NCBI GenBank assembly: GCA_043813215.1 | Contig: JBDRLH010000042.1 | Coordinates: forward strand, 1 to 7,695 | Direction: 5' to 3' | From: JBDRLH01 sp043813215 | Lineage (GTDB): Bacteria > Patescibacteriota > Minisyncoccia > Minisyncoccales > JAQTPW01 | DNA length: 7,695 nt | In this document: positions 5,542-7,695 of the stretch, in pieces | How the letters are laid out: each line of letters begins with the position of its first letter | How positions within the stretch are numbered: the first letter of the stretch is position 1 | Position numbers and translations under genes: made by a program | Notes under the pieces: model-generated | The model's input: the letters and a program-made list of their open reading frames with translations, nothing else | Database searches by the model: none | Told to the model about the DNA's origin: nothing

Positions 5542-5578
5542 TCATATTTTTACGCGCAAGCTCAAAAACATGATTATA
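5537..5578 (+). promoter_or_regulatory. 42-nt hairpin joining a stop codon to the next start codon
   Basis: TATAATCAT (5537-5545) is the exact reverse complement of ATGATTATA (5570-5578). Inside it, after one A/C mismatch, TTTTT (5547-5551) pairs with AAAAA (5564-5568). After a 2x2 internal loop, GC (5554-5555) pairs with GC (5560-5561) around a GCAA tetraloop. This gives 16 pairs. The left arm holds the TAA of the 36-codon gene and the right arm holds the HAD start codon. The layout predicts translational coupling. TATAAT in the left arm could also act as a -10, but no -35 is seen. Confidence 0.6.
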
Positions 5579-6106
5579 CAAACTGACGCCGATGGGACAA
5601 TTTATCAGGGGAATTTATTAGTTTCTTTGGGTTGGAGATACATCCGTTTTTTATTCAAAGAAAAAAAGTATTTTTTATTTGCCGATAGGTTGGTCAGATT
5701 GCCCTTTTTTTATTTTTTTTCGCATCTGCCCTTTTTTATTCAAACAGCTTTTGTACCTTTTAAAGATTGTCCCGTGGAATTGATCAACGAAACTAGAAAG
5801 CCGCTGAAGAAAAAATGGTTAAAGACGGTTAAAGAGTTAAATCCTGATAGAATAATCATCATAAGCCGGCAAGATAAAAACATTTTAGAAGCATTTATTG
5901 ATAATTGTCCGGAATTAAAAAAATATAATCCTGAAATAATATCTAATGTGGCGGGCATAAACGGTGGGAAATTTACGGGAAAATTTGAGATACTGGTAAA
6001 TCCTTATCAAAAACAGGAGCATATTAACGAAGATTTGTTTTATCTCGGCGATCTGAGAGATTATTTTTTATGGGGAAGAAGAAAAAACAAATTTATTTTA
6101 GTTTAA
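5570..6106 (+). CDS. HAD-superfamily phosphatase, possibly membrane-associated
   Basis: A 178-residue haloacid-dehalogenase-fold hydrolase. Motif I is DADGTIY (Asp6 nucleophile, Asp8 acid/base). Motif II is IIIIS with Ser99. Motif III is probably Lys148 in NPYQKQEHI. Motif IV is YLGDLRDY with Asp161 and Asp164 for magnesium. The cap inserted after motif I (about 20-65) is strikingly hydrophobic and aromatic with scattered Lys/Arg, for example LPFFYFFSHLPFF at 44-56, suggesting membrane contact. The order of motifs and this cap recall lipid phosphatases such as E. coli PgpC (phosphatidylglycerophosphate phosphatase), but this rests on general likeness only and the substrate is unknown. It lies between ftsA and ftsZ. 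The start codon sits inside the hairpin shared with the upstream 36-codon gene. A HAD call is strong, and any specific enzyme name would be a guess. Confidence 0.85.
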   Translation: MIIQTDADGTIYQGNLLVSLGWRYIRFLFKEKKYFLFADRLVRLPFFYFFSHLPFFIQTAFVPFKDCPVELINETRKPLKKKWLKTVKELNPDRIIIISRQDKNILEAFIDNCPELKKYNPEIISNVAGINGGKFTGKFEILVNPYQKQEHINEDLFYLGDLRDYFLWGRRKNKFILV

Positions 6107-6110
6107 GCTC

Positions 6111-6130
6111 GCTTTCTTTTTGAGGAAAGC
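6111..6130 (+). terminator. hairpin between the HAD gene and ftsZ, possible weak terminator
   Basis: GCTTTC (6111-6116) pairs perfectly with GAAAGC (6125-6130) around the 8-nt loop TTTTTGAG. Only TTT follows, so termination would be weak or partial. It lies 4 nt past the HAD stop and directly before the presumed ftsZ promoter and ribosome binding site, so it may partly insulate ftsZ from upstream transcription. Confidence 0.4.
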
Positions 6131-6132
6131 TT

Positions 6133-6141
6133 TGATAGGAT
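6133..6141 (+). promoter_or_regulatory. ftsZ start signals: extended -10 overlapping an AGGA site
   Basis: TGA-TAGGAT (6133-6141) reads as an extended -10 that ends exactly 6 nt before the ATG at 6148, the same spacing as at pth and ybeY. The same bases contain AGGA (6137-6140), a Shine-Dalgarno core 7 nt before the ATG and the clearest in the window. The segment may serve both a leaderless transcript and the read-through operon mRNA. Confidence 0.45.
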
Positions 6142-6147
6142 AATGAT

Positions 6148-7080
6148 ATGCAAAATTTTTCGGCCAAAATCAAAGTCGTCGGTGTGGGCGGGTCGGGAGG
6201 CAACGCCGTGTCTCGCATGGCAAAATGTGATATCCCCGGAGTTGATTTAATCACCATCAATACAGACGATCAGGACCTTAATAAAACCAAGGCTCATTTT
6301 AAAATTAGAATCGGGAAAAAATTGACGCAGGGTTTGGGGACAGGCATGAATCCGGAAATAGGTAAAAAAGCGGCCGAAGAGCAAAGAGAAGAAATAAAAG
6401 AAATACTTCAGGGAGCGGACATGGTTTTTATTACTTGTGGCCTAGGAGGTGGGACAGGGACAGGAGCTACTCCGGTTGTGGCAGAAATTGCCAAGGATTT
6501 GGGGGCTTTGACCGTGGCAGTAGTGACAAAGCCTTTTTTCTTTGAAGGTATTACCAGGCAGAAGATTGCCCAAGAAGGTTTAAAAAATATCAGAAAAAAA
6601 GTAGATTCTCTTGTTTCTATTCCGAACGATAAACTTTTTGCGGTTTTGGATCCCAATACTCCGATTGATTCCGCTTTTTGGGTTTGTGATGAGATTTTAA
6701 AAGAAGCAGTTGCCGGAATTGCCGGTTTAATCTTGCGTCCGGGTATAATTAATGTTGATTTTGCCGACGTTAGGGCGATTTTGAAAAATTCTGGTAGTGC
6801 GCTTTTCGGAGTAGGTAGGTCAAGTGGCGAAAAAAGAGCAGAAATAGCCGCTAAAATGGCTTTAAACTCTCCTCTTTTGAGTATTTCTCCAAAGGGCGCA
6901 AAGGGAGTTTTATTCAATGTATCAGGAGGTAAGGATATTTCTCTTTCTGAGGTGGAGGAAATAGGCAGAATTTTAACCCAAGAGATAAATCCCGGGGCAA
7001 GGGTCATTTTCGGAGCCATCAATGATGAAAACCTGAAAGAGGGAGAGCTGAAGGTAACGGTCATTGCGACAGGATTTTAA
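6148..7080 (+). CDS. ftsZ: cell division protein FtsZ, lacking the C-terminal tail
   Basis: FtsZ is the tubulin-like GTPase that forms the division ring. The 310 residues cover the full GTPase and activation domains: VGVGGSGGNAV (11-21), INTDDQDL (37-44), the tubulin/FtsZ G-box GLGGGTGTG (98-106), TKPFFFEG (127-134) and the catalytic T7 loop NVDFADV (202-208) with Asp204 and Asp207. It therefore should bind and hydrolyse GTP on polymerisation. It ends at VIATGF, the last core strand, with a TAA. The E. coli protein has 383 residues; both the variable linker and the conserved peptide that binds FtsA and other partners are absent. The other downstream frames do not encode the peptide, so a simple frameshift does not explain the loss. 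AGGA lies 7 nt before the ATG. A second, full-length ftsZ elsewhere in the genome is possible. Confidence 0.96.
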   Translation: MQNFSAKIKVVGVGGSGGNAVSRMAKCDIPGVDLITINTDDQDLNKTKAHFKIRIGKKLTQGLGTGMNPEIGKKAAEEQREEIKEILQGADMVFITCGLGGGTGTGATPVVAEIAKDLGALTVAVVTKPFFFEGITRQKIAQEGLKNIRKKVDSLVSIPNDKLFAVLDPNTPIDSAFWVCDEILKEAVAGIAGLILRPGIINVDFADVRAILKNSGSALFGVGRSSGEKRAEIAAKMALNSPLLSISPKGAKGVLFNVSGGKDISLSEVEEIGRILTQEINPGARVIFGAINDENLKEGELKVTVIATGF

Positions 7081-7089
7081 AATTAAGAG

Positions 7090-7098
7090 TTATCCACA
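7090..7098 (+). promoter_or_regulatory. perfect DnaA box upstream of nrdD
   Basis: TTATCCACA (7090-7098) is an exact match to the consensus 9-bp DnaA box. It lies in the ftsZ-nrdD spacer, 31 nt before the -35 of the nrdD promoter. In E. coli, DnaA bound at boxes upstream of nrdAB affects its transcription, so a similar role is plausible. Only one box is seen, so this is not by itself a replication origin. Confidence 0.55.
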
Positions 7099-7123
7099 GA
7101 TTTAGTAAGTTTTATGTCTTTTT

Positions 7124-7153
7124 GAGGGCTTGACCACCCTTCTTTAATTTTTT
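7124..7153 (+). terminator. possible weak terminator after ftsZ
   Basis: GAGGG (7124-7128) pairs with CCCTT (7137-7141, one G-U pair) around an 8-nt loop. The T-rich stretch TTTAATTTTTT (7143-7153) follows. The stem is short, so termination may be partial. The loop contains the -35 hexamer of the nrdD promoter. Confidence 0.35.
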
Positions 7154-7158
7154 AAAAT
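7130..7158 (+). promoter_or_regulatory. nrdD promoter
   Basis: TTGACC (7130-7135, five of six consensus positions) and TAAAAT (7153-7158, five of six) are separated by the ideal 17 nt. This is one of the two best -35/-10 pairs in the window. Transcription should start near 7165, giving a leader of about 40 nt before the nrdD ATG, unlike the leaderless layout elsewhere. Confidence 0.72.
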
Positions 7159-7177
7159 GAAGTAATAACTTTATACC

Positions 7178-7191
7178 CCCCGTGAACGGGG
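7178..7191 (+). promoter_or_regulatory. GC hairpin in the nrdD leader
   Basis: CCCCG (7178-7182), loop TGAA (7183-7186) and CGGGG (7187-7191) form a perfect 5-bp GC stem in the predicted nrdD leader. It ends 13 nt before the ATG. No T-run follows, so it is not a typical terminator. It could affect mRNA stability or ribosome access, since the GGGG is the only purine-rich stretch before the start codon. Confidence 0.45.
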
Positions 7192-7204
7192 TCTTAATAT
7201 CTTT

Positions 7205-7695
7205 ATGACCGCAAATAAAATCCAAAAAGTTCAGAAAAGAGACGGAACAATAGTGGATTTTGATCAAACAAGAATTACCAATGCCATTTTTAAAGCAATT
7301 ACCGCCACCAATCAAGGCGATGGCGTAAAATCAAGACGGCTTTCGAATGAAGTCCTGAAAATTTTAAACAGAAGGTTTAAAAAAGACGAGATTCCTCAAG
7401 TAGAGCAAATTCAAGATATTGTTGAGGAGGTTTTAATTTTAAACGGATTTGTTGAAACGGCCAAGGCATACATTCTTTATAGAGAACAGAGAAGAAGGTT
7501 GAGAGAAGGAGCAAAGACCATTGATGAATCGGTTGAAATGGTTGACAAATACATCCAGGAACTTGATTGGCAGGTCAAAGAAAATGCCAATATGGCTTAT
7601 TCTCTCCAGGGGCTGAACGAATATGTCAAATCGGCAGTCACTAAAAAATACTGGTTGGATAAAATTTATCCGAAAGAAATCAGGGAAGCCTATCT
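7205..7695 (+). CDS. nrdD: anaerobic ribonucleoside-triphosphate reductase, N-terminal part (cut by the window edge)
   Basis: The class III, oxygen-sensitive glycyl-radical enzyme that makes deoxyribonucleotides. The visible 163 residues begin with an ATP-cone allosteric domain (about 5-95): IQKVQKRDGTIVDFD, ITNAIFKAI, then VEQIQDIVEEVLI and AKAYILYREQRRRL. The start of the catalytic domain follows: ESVEMVDKYIQELDWQVKEN, then NANMAYSLQGLNEYV and KKYWLDKIYPKEIREA, a typical NrdD stretch. The radical glycine and zinc site lie beyond the window. An aerobic class I or II enzyme with an ATP cone is less likely, because the NANMAYSLQGLN and YWLDKIYP segments point to NrdD. Its activase NrdG is not in view. 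The enzyme implies anaerobic or microaerobic growth. It has its own promoter and a leader hairpin. Confidence 0.9.
   Translation, partial: MTANKIQKVQKRDGTIVDFDQTRITNAIFKAITATNQGDGVKSRRLSNEVLKILNRRFKKDEIPQVEQIQDIVEEVLILNGFVETAKAYILYREQRRRLREGAKTIDESVEMVDKYIQELDWQVKENANMAYSLQGLNEYVKSAVTKKYWLDKIYPKEIREAY

Noticed and set aside
5537..5542. Perfect TATAAT as a promoter for the HAD gene
   Set aside because: No -35 or TGn extension is present. The bases are better explained as part of the stop-codon arm of the hairpin, though a weak promoter is not excluded.
6408..7064. Long minus-strand open frame (218 codons) opposite ftsZ
   Set aside because: It lies wholly within the well-supported ftsZ gene, resembles no family I know and has no start signals. 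It is a mirror of the coding frame.
7081..7133. Possible frameshifted C-terminal FtsZ peptide downstream of the stop
   Set aside because: One alternative frame stops within eight codons. The other gives LRVIHRFSKFYVFLRA, which lacks the usual acidic-Ile-Pro-x-Phe-Leu pattern.
1..7695. Mobile elements, CRISPR arrays, tRNA/rRNA genes, phage or defence genes
   Set aside because: No transposase, long inverted ends, spaced direct repeats or cloverleaf were seen. The content is housekeeping throughout.
1..7695. Recoded UGA (as glycine) used by some CPR lineages
   Set aside because: All genes read through fully with the standard code and no in-frame TGA interrupts a conserved domain.

Overview
The window reads as ordinary chromosomal DNA of a small, AT-rich bacterium (GC near 40 % by eye) with the standard genetic code. 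Very short intergenic gaps, a shortened peptidyl-tRNA hydrolase, a one-membrane-segment signal peptidase I, an rpsU-yqeY pair and an anaerobic ribonucleotide reductase together suggest Patescibacteria (CPR), perhaps a Parcubacteria-type lineage. That placement is inferred from protein style and gene order, with no 16S rRNA to confirm it. All eleven complete genes start with ATG and stop with TAA. Clear Shine-Dalgarno sequences are nearly absent.

Layout. (1) At the left edge the 5' part of pth runs leftward, divergent from everything else, across a 61-bp spacer carrying two back-to-back promoters. (2) Positions 242-3180 form a tight rightward operon of lepB, hisS, a HIT-domain gene, rpsU and yqeY (gaps of 1 to 10 nt), closed by an intrinsic terminator at 3188-3210. 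(3) A single gene for a membrane-anchored extracytoplasmic protein of unknown function (3225-3722) is bounded by that terminator and by a second, very strong one at 3736-3764. (4) A second rightward cluster holds ybeY, ftsA, an unlisted 36-codon membrane-protein gene, a HAD-type phosphatase gene and ftsZ (3790-7080). (5) A 124-bp control region carries a perfect DnaA box, a consensus-like promoter and a leader hairpin, and precedes the 5' part of nrdD (7205 to the window end).

Function. Block 2 concerns protein export, histidine charging and the ribosome. Block 4 links ribosomal RNA maturation to cell division: FtsA is a complete actin-like membrane anchor, whereas FtsZ stops at the end of its GTPase/activation core and lacks the C-terminal linker and peptide by which FtsA normally holds FtsZ. 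Between them lie a tiny single-span membrane protein and a HAD phosphatase, joined by a 42-nt hairpin that contains the stop codon of the first and the start codon of the second.

The observations most worth following are the tail-less FtsZ beside a normal FtsA, the stop/start hairpin, a repeated promoter layout (a -10 element exactly 6 nt before ATG at four genes) predicting leaderless mRNAs, promoters nested in terminators, and the DnaA box before nrdD. I saw no mobile element, CRISPR array, tRNA or rRNA gene, and no sign of recent gene transfer.
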